Below, one piece after another: positions 8,735 to 16,966 of a DNA stretch of 52,457 nt (its first letter is position 1; every line of letters starts with the position of its first letter). The notes beneath the pieces were generated by a model, which was not told the origin of the DNA, searched no databases, and worked only from the letters and a program-made list of their open reading frames with translations. The position numbers and the translations under genes were made by a program. Source of the DNA: Ensifer sp. IC4062 (lineage in GTDB: Bacteria; Pseudomonadota; Alphaproteobacteria; Rhizobiales; Rhizobiaceae); assembly GCF_020193575.1 (NCBI RefSeq), contig NZ_JADYVD010000053.1, forward strand, positions 1 to 52,457. The letters are read 5' to 3'.

Positions 8735-8888
8735 CTTCTTTTCAAGCACATGACAAGAAGCCGCATAAGCGGGTCGCTTCGGCAATGCTGCGTGTCCTCG
8801 CGTTAGAAACATGCGCGGCCGCTTTCTTGAGGGAAAATCCGACTGGTCCAGCGCGGCAGGAGTTTCTGGCGCCTGGCACCAGCACATA

Positions 8889-9074
8889 TCAGGTCTTCGC
8901 GCTTGAATTCGGGTTGTTCTTGTCGTTTTGGCTGACGGATCCTTTCGAGGCCTTGGAGCCCCCGCCCCACTCTTGCGACTTGCGCGCCTCGGCGCCACCG
9001 ACGTGACCCGGCTGATTTTTCTTGGCAGTACCGCTTTCTCCCTTGTTCTTCGCACGATCCGATTTGTTTTTCAT
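8889..9074 (-). CDS. Small basic hydrophilic protein
   Basis: A 61-residue protein (MKNKSDRAKNKGESG...) rich in Lys, Ser, Asn, Gly and Gln with no hydrophobic segment, likely disordered. The start at 9074 is chosen because GGAGAG lies 6 bases upstream; the frame stays open 7 codons further. A GGAAC-N16-TGTT motif 150 bases upstream on the same strand resembles an EcfG/RpoE2 general-stress promoter. Such small, charged proteins are common in rhizobial stress regulons. I do not recognise a family, and no function can be given. Confidence 0.6.
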   Translation of the reverse strand: MKNKSDRAKNKGESGTAKKNQPGHVGGAEARKSQEWGGGSKASKGSVSQNDKNNPNSSAKT

Positions 9075-9225
9075 TTCGCTCTCCATATGTTTCACTCAAG
9101 GTGCAACGCACCCATTTCCGCGTTCGGACCAGCATATGCGCGAAGTGTTCATCCGCAGGGTGATACGCTGCCGGGAGCTCACCGAACCGTGAACCACTGC
9201 CGCCCATCGGCTGGATACCGATCCG

Positions 9226-9250
9226 AACAAACGGAGAAATGATCGGTTCC
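9226..9250 (-). promoter_or_regulatory. Candidate EcfG/RpoE2-type promoter for the 61-aa protein
   Basis: On the minus strand GGAAC (9250-9246) is followed after 16 bases by TGTT (9229-9226), one mismatch from GGAAC-N16-CGTT and within the looser S. meliloti RpoE2 form GGAAC-N18-TT. It lies about 150 bases before the start codon. Confidence 0.45.
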
Positions 9251-9428
9251 AAGCTCGCTACGAGGCTCTAAACCAGCGCCGGCTTCGCGGAGGAAATCGA
9301 GCGGACTTCCAACGAGACTCAAGGGTACGCCTGGCCAGCCAGTCCTATCGTCGTGTGGCAGGTTTGGTGCCCCTGACTCGTGGCAGTCCAGCGCGTTCGC
9401 GTCGCCAAACCCTCAAGGGCGATATTCG

Positions 9429-9453
9429 GGAACAACATCCGTTTGGGTTCGTT
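9429..9453 (+). promoter_or_regulatory. EcfG/RpoE2-type general stress promoter
   Basis: GGAAC (9429-9433), 16 bases, then CGTT (9450-9453): an exact match to the alphaproteobacterial EcfG sigma-factor consensus. It lies 67 bases before the ATG at 9520. Apart from the two promoter motifs I see nothing codable in 9075-9519. Confidence 0.65.
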
Positions 9454-9519
9454 GGGACCGTAGGCCCGCGCGGCGTCGGCCTTCTAACGACAGATCGAAA
9501 CAGAGTTCAGGAGATCGTC

Positions 9520-9699
9520 ATGAGCAGCCGCCCACCCCCAATACCTCCGGAAAATCGAAGCGAGAAGGGAACGGGAGAAACAGCAACGGCATCGGTCGAA
9601 TCCAAGAAGCCGGAGACACGCCCAGATCCAGAGAAGAAGGGGCAGCAAGGCAATACCAAGGTCAATACGACCCATCAGGGCTATCAACAGGATCGATGA
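9520..9699 (+). CDS. Small proline-rich hydrophilic protein
   Basis: A 59-residue protein starting MSSRPPPIPPENRSEK, rich in Pro, Glu, Lys, Thr and Gln, with no hydrophobic segment. The start at 9520 follows CAGGAGATCGTC, a good ribosome site. An exact EcfG-type promoter lies upstream. It is followed 8 bases later by a second small hydrophilic gene, so the two probably form one stress-induced transcript. No family recognised. Confidence 0.6.
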   Translation: MSSRPPPIPPENRSEKGTGETATASVESKKPETRPDPEKKGQQGNTKVNTTHQGYQQDR

Positions 9700-9707
9700 G
9701 AGGTACT

Positions 9708-9908
9708 ATGTCCACGTCCAAGAAGACGCCGGCAAGCATTCGTCAGGGAGGCCCCGGTGCATCGCACGAAAATGCCAAGGCCCCCCTGGACATTCCGAAG
9801 CCACCTGCCGAACCTGAGAATCGTACCCGCAGCAAAATTTCCGGCGGCGGAGGCGAGCACGACCGCCATCATAGCCACGATCCAGGCCGGAAGGGCGGTC
9901 AACGGTAG
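9708..9908 (+). CDS. Small Gly/His-rich hydrophilic protein
   Basis: A 66-residue protein (MSTSKKTPASIRQGGPG...) ending in a Gly- and His-rich tail with SGGGGEHDRHHSHDPGRKGG, a possible metal-binding segment. AGAGG lies 5-9 bases before ATG 9708. It is downstream of the 59-residue gene and probably co-transcribed with it. There is no signal peptide or membrane segment. An open frame on the other strand (9684-9986) is hydrophobic but has no ribosome site, so I prefer this one. Function unknown. Confidence 0.5.
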   Translation: MSTSKKTPASIRQGGPGASHENAKAPLDIPKPPAEPENRTRSKISGGGGEHDRHHSHDPGRKGGQR

Positions 9909-10342
9909 CGAAGCGCCGAGGTAGAATTCCGCGCGCCCGACGCCGCTCCTGCTGATCCCTTCCACGATGCCCGGCTGGGTCCCCATAGTCTCCAGAAGTG
10001 TCGATCATTCAATAGCCGACCTTCAGGGCAGTCGCGATCGTGTCCGCCGTGTCGGTCGTCTGACTGGCATCTTGTTGCCGGTGTGCAGGGTTAGTTCGGT
10101 CCTCGGGTCGATGATTTGCACCTTTGCCTTGGTGGGGACGGTTCGATCCACGGCGTCGCCGCGTTCTGCACGACCAAACCTGTGCTCTGGAAAACGGTTC
10201 CAGCCGATCGTCTGGTGAAGCGGGAACAATCGGCGCGGGCGGGGATTGGAGCACATGGCGACCGGAGATTCGGGTTCGGCGGACAACTCAGGCGGACTAT
10301 GTGGCCGCGGGAGCCCGCGCCGCGACTGAGAGGGCAAAAGAG
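9909..10342. other. 434-base stretch without a confident gene
   Basis: Several short frames cross each other on both strands and none shows a ribosome site with family-like sequence. Next to two broken genes, it may be eroded coding DNA. I found no tRNA, repeat or clear promoter in it. Confidence 0.5.
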
Positions 10343-11002
10343 ATGGCCTTTTCGATACCTGAAGATGTGCAGCCCGTAAGAATTGATCCACCGGGTATCG
10401 AGGCCTTTCTCGGCGTTCCTTCCGGCGCGCGAGGCCTCGTGATTTTTGCCCATGGCAGTGGAAGCGGGCGCTTCAGTCCCCGCAACAATCGCGTTGCCGC
10501 GGCACTGAGGGAAGCAGGATTGGCGACGCTTCTCGTCGATCTTCTGAGGCCGGACGAGGAGCAGGATCGCCGGAACGTCTTCGACATCACCCTCCTTGCT
10601 GAACGGCTCGTGGCGGCCAAGCGTTGGGTCACCGAAGTTCCCGAGATATTGCACTTGGCGGTCGGCTACTTCGGCGCGAGCACAGGCGCCGGCGCGGCGC
10701 TTCAGGCAGCTTACGCTGAACCGGATGTAGGCGCGGTGGTATCGCGCGGCGGCCGCCCTGACCTTGCCATACAGATGCTACCGGGGGTTCGCGCTCCCAC
10801 ACTCCTTCTCGTTGGAAGCCTTGACGGGCCGGTGATCGAAATGAACGAACGCGCCTTCGACACGCTGACCTGCGAGAAGCGCCTCATCATTATCGACGGT
10901 GCGGGCCACCTGTTCGAGGAGCCTGGCACGATGGACCAGGTGATCCGGCATGCGACAGACTGGTTCTTGATGCATCTCGGCAAGACTCCAAGAGGGACAT
11001 GA
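10343..11002 (+). CDS. Alpha/beta hydrolase (dienelactone hydrolase-like)
   Basis: A 219-residue single-domain hydrolase. The oxyanion-hole segment is VIFAHGSGSGRFSPRN; the nucleophile elbow reads GYFGASTGAGAAL, so Ser is in a G-A-S-T-G context. An Asp lies in LVGSLDGPV and the catalytic His in DGAGHLFEEPG. The start at 10343 follows AGAGGGCAAAAGAG; the open frame extends upstream without another site. In many proteobacteria this protein is adjacent or fused to a phosphoribosyltransferase, as here (stop and next ATG 4 bases apart), but that partner is broken in this genome. Substrate unknown. Confidence 0.8.
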   Translation: MAFSIPEDVQPVRIDPPGIEAFLGVPSGARGLVIFAHGSGSGRFSPRNNRVAAALREAGLATLLVDLLRPDEEQDRRNVFDITLLAERLVAAKRWVTEVPEILHLAVGYFGASTGAGAALQAAYAEPDVGAVVSRGGRPDLAIQMLPGVRAPTLLLVGSLDGPVIEMNERAFDTLTCEKRLIIIDGAGHLFEEPGTMDQVIRHATDWFLMHLGKTPRGT

Positions 11003-11006
11003 GACC

Positions 11007-11522
11007 ATGACGTCTCCACAGCGGAAATTTGCAGATCGTCGGGATGCCGGACGGCAGCTCGCAGACGTTCTGGGAAATACGCCCAGTCGGATCCCCTGGA
11101 TCTTGGCATTGCCGCGCGGCGGCGTGCCCGTGGCATTCGAAATGGCCAGCGCCTTGCACGCACCGCTCGAACTGATTCTGGTGCGCAAGATCGGCGCGCC
11201 CGGATCCCGAATACTGCATCGGCGCTGTCGTGGATGGCAGTGATCCGCAGTTCGTGTACAACGAGGAGGCGATGCGTATAGTCAAACCGAACGCAGCATA
11301 CGTCGAAGCCGAAAGCCGGCGCCAGCTCTCGGAAATCGTGCGGCGGCGCGAAGTCTATCAGGGAGCCAGATCTCCGACGCCAACCAAGGGGCGCACGGTC
11401 CTCGTCGTGGACGACGGTGTCGCGACCGGCGGCACTGTGAAGGTCGCTATGAAGGCGTTGCGCAAAGCTGGAACGGGCAAGGTCATTCTTGCTATTTCTG
11501 TCGCCGCGAGCGACGCCCTCGA
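11007..11522 (+). pseudogene. Phosphoribosyltransferase, frameshifted and 3'-truncated
   Basis: The first frame reads FADRRDAGRQLADVLGN..ILALPRGGVPVAFEMA..LVRKIGAPG and then derails at about 11203-11208 to a stop at 11243. The continuation DPEYCIGAVVDGSDPQFVYNEEAM is in the +1 frame, so one base was gained or two lost. The PRPP-binding motif VLVVDDGVATGGT is in the second frame. Homology stops at SDALE (11522), where kdpD-like sequence on the other strand begins, so roughly the last quarter is missing. Family members of about 210-230 residues salvage nucleobases or act with the neighbouring hydrolase. Two independent lesions make a sequencing error an unlikely full explanation. Confidence 0.8.
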
Positions 11523-11940
11523 GCATTGCTGGCGATCACCGCGACCGCGAGAAAGAAGACGAGCGCCAGGACGCTCTCCGGGTCATCGATCGTCAGGGTG
11601 TAGCGCGGATCGAGGAAGAAGAAGTTGAAAGCCAGTGCGCCCACGACGCAGGCATAGAGCCAGCGGTCAGCGCCGAAGTACCGCCATCAGGAAGACCAGC
11701 GCGATGTTCTGGACGTCCAGAACCTGGTCCAACAGCGCGCCGACTACGAGTGCGACGGAGATATAGACCGTGCTCAGGAGATAGGGCTGGAGCTTGAACT
11801 GGTTCGGTGGCGGCGCCGTCTTGACGCCGCGCTGCTCGGCCGGCGCTTGCCGCCGCTCCCGAACCCACATGTACGCTGATGTCGCCCGCATGCCGGATCA
11901 GGTCATGGGAGACAGATCCCTCGACGAGCTCGCGCCATCG
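11523..11940 (-). pseudogene. Decayed internal fragment of potassium sensor kinase KdpD
   Basis: On the minus strand, pieces of KdpD appear in order but in different frames. The end of the USP-like domain comes first (RWRELVEGSVSHDLIRHAGD, from 11940). The membrane domain start is next (KLQPYLLSTVYISVALVVGA, then LDQVLDVQNIALVFLMAVL). Last is the DUF4118 stretch with FNFFFLDPRYTLTIDDPES (about 11590-11640) ending ..AVAVIASN at the junction with the phosphoribosyltransferase. At least two frameshifts occur. Neither the ATP-binding N-terminus nor the kinase core is present, and no other kdp gene lies nearby. This is a relic of a deleted kdp locus or of an imported segment. Confidence 0.72.
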
Positions 11941-12066
11941 GGGGTACGCGCTGCAAAACTCTAAACCGTTGAAAATTCGAGCTTTGGCTGAATCAAGGAA
12001 GCATTAGCGCCAGCCGAAGCTTCGAACTCTGATTTTGGGGCTGTCGCTGCCAGTCGCCCGAAGCCA

Positions 12067-13248
12067 TCACTTCACGGATATATCCGCCCGCGAGATGTGG
12101 TTGACGGTCGGCTGATCGGCGGGCTGCGTGGTCACCTCGCGCAGCCATTCCCGCCAGATCGCGACAAGCAAGGCCATAAGCACCGGACCAACGAACAGGC
12201 CGAGGAAGCCCATCGTCTTGACGCCACCCACCAGGCCGAAGAAGGTCGGCAGGAACGGCAGCTTGATCGGCCCGCCGACGAGTTTCGGCCTCAGCGTCTT
12301 GTCGACGATGAAAAGCTCGGTCGTGCCCCAGGTGAAGAGCGCAACGCCCTGCACCGGCGAGCCGCTTGCGACGAGATAGATCGACACCAGGGTGAAACAG
12401 AGCGGCGCACCGCCGGGCACCAGCGCCATGATGCCGGTGATGATGCCGAGGGTCACCGGAGACGGAACGCCGGCCAGCCAATAGGCCACCCCGAGAACGA
12501 TGCCTTCGCCGATCGCGATGATGCCCATGCCGGTCACCGTCGAGCTGATGGTCAGCGGCACGACGCGGGACAGGCGCTCCCAGCGCATCGGAAAGATCCG
12601 CTCGCCGAGGTGGTCGAGCTGCTTCGAGAAGGACTGACCGTCGCGATAGACGAAGAACAGCGTGATCAGCATGAAAAGCAGCGTCAGGAAAGACTGGAAG
12701 GCCGATGCGCCGACCACCAGCACGCCGCGATAGATATTGCCGATGTTGGAGCCGCTGACGAGTTGCACCAGTTCGCCGAGCGCCCCCGGATGGCCGATAT
12801 ATTTCACCCATTGCTCGCCGAGCCAAGCGCCCGCAATCGGGATCGTCGTCAGCCAGGCGGGCACCGAGGCGCCATTGGCATTGGTCTCGACCGCCCAGAC
12901 CAGCCAGTCGCGCACTTCGTCGACCGCGTAGACCGCGGCGAGCGAGATCGGTACGACGATGAAAGCGACCACGGAGACGATGGCGATCGTTGCGGCGAGC
13001 GTGCGGTTCCCGTTTACCGCCTGCAGCAGCCATCGGTAGATCGGCCAGCTGGCAAAGCCGATGACAACGGCAGCGAGCACCGGCACCACGAAGCCGTGGA
13101 AGAAATAGACCCCTGCCAGCAGAACGAGGACAAGCAGCCAGCGAGCAGCCGAGATCGGCAGAACAAGGGCAGAACGTGAAGGGGCCGGCTGCCCGAAGAG
13201 CCTCGGCTCCGCGGGAAGGTTTTCTCGTTCACGATTGCCCAATTGCAC
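12067..13248 (-). CDS. AI-2E family (PerM/YdiK-like) membrane transporter
   Basis: Integral membrane protein of 393 residues with about eight hydrophobic segments. Typical family features are a first pair of helices around 30-65 (ARWLLVLVLLAGVYFFHGFV), a soluble-looking central loop (about 110-165) and a C-terminal region with GIITGIMALVPGGAP and the PxxFG-like LPTFFGLVGGVKTMGFLGLFVGP motif. Members export autoinducer-2 or other small solutes, or act as Na+/H+ antiporters; which applies here cannot be read. The start is GTG at 13248, supported by GGAGGATGACAG just upstream. It lies alone after the decayed region. Confidence 0.85.
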   Translation of the reverse strand: MQLGNRERENLPAEPRLFGQPAPSRSALVLPISAARWLLVLVLLAGVYFFHGFVVPVLAAVVIGFASWPIYRWLLQAVNGNRTLAATIAIVSVVAFIVVPISLAAVYAVDEVRDWLVWAVETNANGASVPAWLTTIPIAGAWLGEQWVKYIGHPGALGELVQLVSGSNIGNIYRGVLVVGASAFQSFLTLLFMLITLFFVYRDGQSFSKQLDHLGERIFPMRWERLSRVVPLTISSTVTGMGIIAIGEGIVLGVAYWLAGVPSPVTLGIITGIMALVPGGAPLCFTLVSIYLVASGSPVQGVALFTWGTTELFIVDKTLRPKLVGGPIKLPFLPTFFGLVGGVKTMGFLGLFVGPVLMALLVAIWREWLREVTTQPADQPTVNHISRADISVK

Positions 13249-13435
13249 CTGTCATCCTCCGTCTTTTAGAAACTTTACAACAAAGCCGACGCCTTGCCAG
13301 CCCATCCGCTGTGTTGACACTCAGTTTCCCAGAAAGCCCGATCGCCGCGAACGTTAGCGGCGGGACATGACAGGGAAATTTAGGCACACTCAAGATGTCG
13401 TGCGAAAATTCGACTCGACAGGTCTCTGTGCAGGC

Positions 13436-14635
13436 TCATTTTGCCCGCCGCTCATTGCGGTCGACGAGGACCGAAGCGAAAAAGATGGCAAAGCCGGCAA
13501 TACCGAGAATGGCACCGACGAGCCCGGTCGAGGTCCAGCCGTAACCGGCGGCGATCGACAGGCCGCCGAGCCAGGCCCCGAGCGCATTGGCGAGATTGAA
13601 GGCGGAGTGGCTGAGGGCGGCGGCGAGCGTCTGCGCCTTGCCCGCCACGTCCATCAAACGTGTCTGCACGCCGGGAACCACAGCAAAGCCGCCACCGATG
13701 AAGAGCACGTTGATGATCGCTATCCACGGGCTGGTCATGGTCAAATAGAACAGCACGTAGGCGAAGATGTTGAAGGCGATCGCAATGCCGATCGCCGGCA
13801 GCAACGACCAGTCGGCGAGCCGTGAGCCGACGATGTTGCCGAGTATCATGCCTGCGCCGAAGACGGAAAGCATGATCGGCACGTTGCCGAGCGAAACGCC
13901 CGCCACTTCCGTCAGCGCCGGCGCGATGTAGCTGAAGACCGCGAACATCCCGCCGCAGCCGATGGCGCAAATACCGAGCAGCAGCCAGACCTGCAATTTC
14001 CCGAGTGCGCCGAGTTCGCGCAATGGCGTCGCCTGCGGATCGCCCTCGTCCTGCGGCACATGGAGCCAGATCAGGACGATCGTCAGCAAGCTGATGCCGC
14101 CGACGGCGGCGAAGGCGGTCCTCCAACCGAGAGCCTGGCCGAACCAGGCGGCGAGCGGCGTGCCGAGGAGCGTGGAAATCGTCAGCCCCATCATGACCCG
14201 ACCGATCGCCCGCGCCCGCTGGTTGGGTACCGCAAGGCCGGCAGCGACGATCGCCGCAACGCCGAAATAGGCGCCATGCGGCAGCCCGGCGAGGAACCGC
14301 GCCGCGACCAGCGTGTGAAAATCGGGGGCTACCGCGCTAGCAAAGTTGCCAATAGCGAACAGCGCCATCAGGACGAGAAGAACGTGAAAGCGGGCAAAGC
14401 GGGCGGCGAGAACGGCAATCAGCGGGGCGCCGACCACCACGCCCAAGGCATAGGCGCTGATCACCGCCCCGGCCTTCGGCACCGATACGGCAACGTCATC
14501 GGCGACCTGCGGCAGCAGACCCATGATTGCAAATTCACCCGTGCCGATGCCGAACCCGCCGACCGCGAGTGCAATCTCGGGGGCCGACACGCGGCTGCGG
14601 GGCACGACAATGGAGGGCAGGACGTCATCGGACAT
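13436..14635 (-). CDS. MFS exporter, DHA1 family (YdhP/AraJ-like)
   Basis: Twelve-helix major facilitator protein of 399 residues. It carries the DHA1 signature GTGEFAIMGLLPQVADDVAVS in helix 1, an antiporter-type motif ARFLAGLPHGAYFGVAAIVAA in helix 4-5, and RAIGRVMMGLTISTLLGTPL. Members of this branch export drugs, arabinose-like sugars or purine derivatives. It is divergent from fadD, sharing a 346-base intergenic region that holds the TTGACG-TTTA-CGTCAA palindrome nearer fadD. The substrate is unknown. Confidence 0.85.
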   Translation of the reverse strand: MSDDVLPSIVVPRSRVSAPEIALAVGGFGIGTGEFAIMGLLPQVADDVAVSVPKAGAVISAYALGVVVGAPLIAVLAARFARFHVLLVLMALFAIGNFASAVAPDFHTLVAARFLAGLPHGAYFGVAAIVAAGLAVPNQRARAIGRVMMGLTISTLLGTPLAAWFGQALGWRTAFAAVGGISLLTIVLIWLHVPQDEGDPQATPLRELGALGKLQVWLLLGICAIGCGGMFAVFSYIAPALTEVAGVSLGNVPIMLSVFGAGMILGNIVGSRLADWSLLPAIGIAIAFNIFAYVLFYLTMTSPWIAIINVLFIGGGFAVVPGVQTRLMDVAGKAQTLAAALSHSAFNLANALGAWLGGLSIAAGYGWTSTGLVGAILGIAGFAIFFASVLVDRNERRAK

Positions 14636-14836
14636 GGAACAGCCTTGCTGCGGCGCTTCAACCGCTGCTCAAAAATCGATATCTGGGAATGCCGCGAACG
14701 GCATGGCACCAATGATGCCGAGGGGGGACTATGCTGCAGCGCAGTGTAGATTGTTCGCCAACTATCGCAAGGAGTTATGCTGCCGCGCGCATCAAAAAGT
14801 CGTGCATTCTGTCGGTGTCTCGCGCTGTGAGCATTG

Positions 14837-14852
14837 TTGACGTTTACGTCAA
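14837..14852 (+). promoter_or_regulatory. Palindromic operator candidate upstream of fadD
   Basis: TTGACG-TTTA-CGTCAA, 130 bases before the fadD ATG. TATAAT follows at 14857-14862, so the palindrome overlaps a likely -35 region. The same core lies before the nitronate monooxygenase at 7527. The remainder of the 346-base divergent gap shows nothing else I can name. Confidence 0.55.
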
Positions 14853-14981
14853 AGTCTATAATCGGAATCACGGCTTGAAGAGATGCTGCAAAAGCTTCAT
14901 CTTCGGCGGAGAGGAAGATCGGGAGGGATTTTTCTTCGCCGTCAGCACGGCCGGTCAAAGGCGACCACAGGGAGAGAGGTC

Positions 14982-16682
14982 ATGGCGGAAGCAAGCACGC
15001 AGCAGGCGGGTTCCAATGCGGGAAAAATCTGGCTGAAGTCCTATCCGCCCGGCGTGCCGGCCGAAATCGGTCCCCTGCCCTATCGCTCCATCGGCGAGTT
15101 CTTCGACCACGCGGTCGCGCAATATTCCTGGCGCCCGGCGTTTACGTGCATGGGCAAGTCACTGAGCTTCGCCGCTCTCAACACCCATTCGGCCGCGATC
15201 GGCGCTTGGCTGCAATCACTAGGCCTCAGAAAGGGTGATCGGGTCGCGGTGATGCTGCCAAACGTCCTGCAGAACCCGGTGGTCGTCTATGGCATCCTGC
15301 GTGCGGGCTTGACGGTGGTCAACGTCAATCCGCTCTACACGCCGCGCGAGCTCGAGCATCAGCTTGTCGATGCTGGCGCCAAAGCGATCTTCGTGCTGGA
15401 AAATTTCGCCCACACGGTCGAGCAGGTCCTCGCCCGCACGGCAGTCAAGCATGTGGTGGTTGGCAGCATGGGCGACATGCTCGGCGTGAAGGGTGCGGTC
15501 GTCAATCTCGTCGTGCGGCGCGTCAAAAAGCTCGTGCCGGCCTGGTCGATTCCCGGCCATCTCTCGTTCAGGGCCGCGCTTGCCAAGGGTGCGAAACTGA
15601 GCCTCACGAAACCCCATGTGGCGCCGTCAGACGTTGCCTTCCTGCAATATACTGGCGGCACGACGGGTGTCTCCAAGGGCGCCACCCTCACCCATTCCAA
15701 CCTTTTGTCCAACATGGCGCAGATGGAGCTGTGGCTGGAAACCGCCTTCCGGCGCAAGGCACGCCCGGAAAACCTTACCTTCATGTGCGCGCTGCCGCTC
15801 TATCATATCTTCGCGCTGACGGTGAATTCCCTGATGGGCCTCTCGACGGGCGGCAACAACATTCTCATCCCCAACCCGCGCGACATTCCCGGCTTCGTCA
15901 AGGAGCTCGGCAAGTACAAGACCAATATCTTCCCGGGCCTCAACACGCTGTTCATCGCACTGATGAACAATGCCGAATTCAAGAAGCTCGACTTTTCCTC
16001 GCTGGTGCTGACCTTCGGCGGCGGCATGGCCGTACAGCGGCCGGTGGCCGAGCGTTGGCTGGCGATGACCGGCTGCCCGATCCATGAAGGCTACGGACTT
16101 TCCGAAACCTCTCCGGTCGCCACCGCCAACCGACTCGATACGGGCGACTTCACCGGCACGATCGGCATGCCGCTTCCCTCCACTGAAGTCGAGATTCGTG
16201 ATGACGGAGGCAACACGCTGCCGATCGGCGAAATCGGTGAAATCTGCATCCGCGGCCCGCAAGTCATGGCCGGCTATTGGCAGCGGCCGGACGAGACGGC
16301 CAAGGCGATCTCGCCGGACGGTTTCTTCCGCACCGGCGACATCGGCTTCATGAGCCCCGAGGGGCTGACAAAAATCGTTGATCGGAAGAAGGACATGATT
16401 CTCGTCTCCGGCTTCAACGTCTTCCCGAACGAGATCGAGGAGGTCGCGGTAACCCACCCGGGTATCCTCGAATGTGCCGCCATCGGCATCCCCGATCCGC
16501 ATTCCGGCGAGGCCGTGAAGCTCTTCGTCGTACGCAAGGATCCGGACCTCACCGAGGCGGAGGTCAAGCGCCACTGCGCCGCCAACCTCACCAACTACAA
16601 GCGGCCCCGATTCGTGGAATTCCGCACCGAGTTGCCGAAGTCGAATGTCGGCAAGATCCTGCGCAAGGATTTGCGCGAGTAG
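14982..16682 (+). CDS. fadD: Long-chain fatty acid-CoA ligase FadD
   Basis: Activates fatty acids to acyl-CoA with ATP, 566 residues; acts at the inner face of the membrane and feeds beta-oxidation. The ATP/AMP motif YTGGTTGVSKGATLTHSN is at 223-240, with GYGLSETSPVA further on. The FadD signature GFFRTGDIGFMSPEG..DRKKDMILVSGFNVFPNE is near residue 450, and the catalytic Lys is in SNVGKILRK at the C-terminus. Start 14982 follows GGGAGAGAGG; an upstream in-frame extension from 14883 lacks this. In S. meliloti, fadD loss affects surface motility and nodulation (established knowledge). A TTGACG palindrome upstream suggests control by a fatty-acid-catabolism regulator. Confidence 0.94.
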   Translation: MAEASTQQAGSNAGKIWLKSYPPGVPAEIGPLPYRSIGEFFDHAVAQYSWRPAFTCMGKSLSFAALNTHSAAIGAWLQSLGLRKGDRVAVMLPNVLQNPVVVYGILRAGLTVVNVNPLYTPRELEHQLVDAGAKAIFVLENFAHTVEQVLARTAVKHVVVGSMGDMLGVKGAVVNLVVRRVKKLVPAWSIPGHLSFRAALAKGAKLSLTKPHVAPSDVAFLQYTGGTTGVSKGATLTHSNLLSNMAQMELWLETAFRRKARPENLTFMCALPLYHIFALTVNSLMGLSTGGNNILIPNPRDIPGFVKELGKYKTNIFPGLNTLFIALMNNAEFKKLDFSSLVLTFGGGMAVQRPVAERWLAMTGCPIHEGYGLSETSPVATANRLDTGDFTGTIGMPLPSTEVEIRDDGGNTLPIGEIGEICIRGPQVMAGYWQRPDETAKAISPDGFFRTGDIGFMSPEGLTKIVDRKKDMILVSGFNVFPNEIEEVAVTHPGILECAAIGIPDPHSGEAVKLFVVRKDPDLTEAEVKRHCAANLTNYKRPRFVEFRTELPKSNVGKILRKDLRE

Positions 16683-16702
16683 CCGCGTTCTCCCAAAAGC
16701 CG

Positions 16703-16812
16703 CGAAACCCTCATCCGGCGTGCCGGCCACCTTCTCCCCGCAGGCGGGCGAAGGGGAGCTGCCGCAAACGCTCAGCTCCTCTCCCGCGTGCGGGCGAGAG
16801 GGCTAAGGGGCA
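16703..16812. repeat. Palindromic intergenic repeat (CCTTCTCCCC/GGGGAGAAGG type)
   Basis: Two adjacent imperfect palindromes, CTTCTCCCCGC-ag-GCGGGCGAAGGGG and CCTCTCCCGC-gt-GCGGGCGAGAGG, between fadD and pgi. The 5' flank CCCTCATCCGGC is characteristic of dispersed alphaproteobacterial repeats. A related copy lies at 38942-39012. It could act as a fadD terminator-like structure. Confidence 0.6.
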
Positions 16813-16966
16813 ATCCACGCTAGAAACCGCTGCGCGCTTCAGGGCTGATGCGGCGGGGGCGGTGCAGCGCCGGTTGCTTTTTTCGCTGCAGCGCACACAT
16901 GCCCTTGATTTACCGCAAACAAACCGACTAGCTATCGCAGCCAATTTCCGATGCAAGGAGCCTGCG

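Noticed and set aside
9684..9986. Hydrophobic 100-codon frame opposite the 66-residue small protein
   Set aside because: No ribosome site, and it shares its bases with a better supported small gene; a membrane protein call would rest on hydrophobicity alone.
10221..10250. GGGAACAATCGG... as another EcfG promoter before the hydrolase
   Set aside because: GGAAC is present, but the -10 position reads GATT rather than CGTT, and the distance to the start is unremarkable.
8711..12060. Possible attachment-site duplicate of the tRNA-Thr 3' end
   Set aside because: I looked for the T-arm to CCA sequence again up to 12060 and did not see it, and no integrase is present.
12097..13179. 360-codon frame antisense to the AI-2E-type permease
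   Set aside because: Dense in Arg, His and Asp and mirrors hydrophobic helices of the real protein on the other strand.
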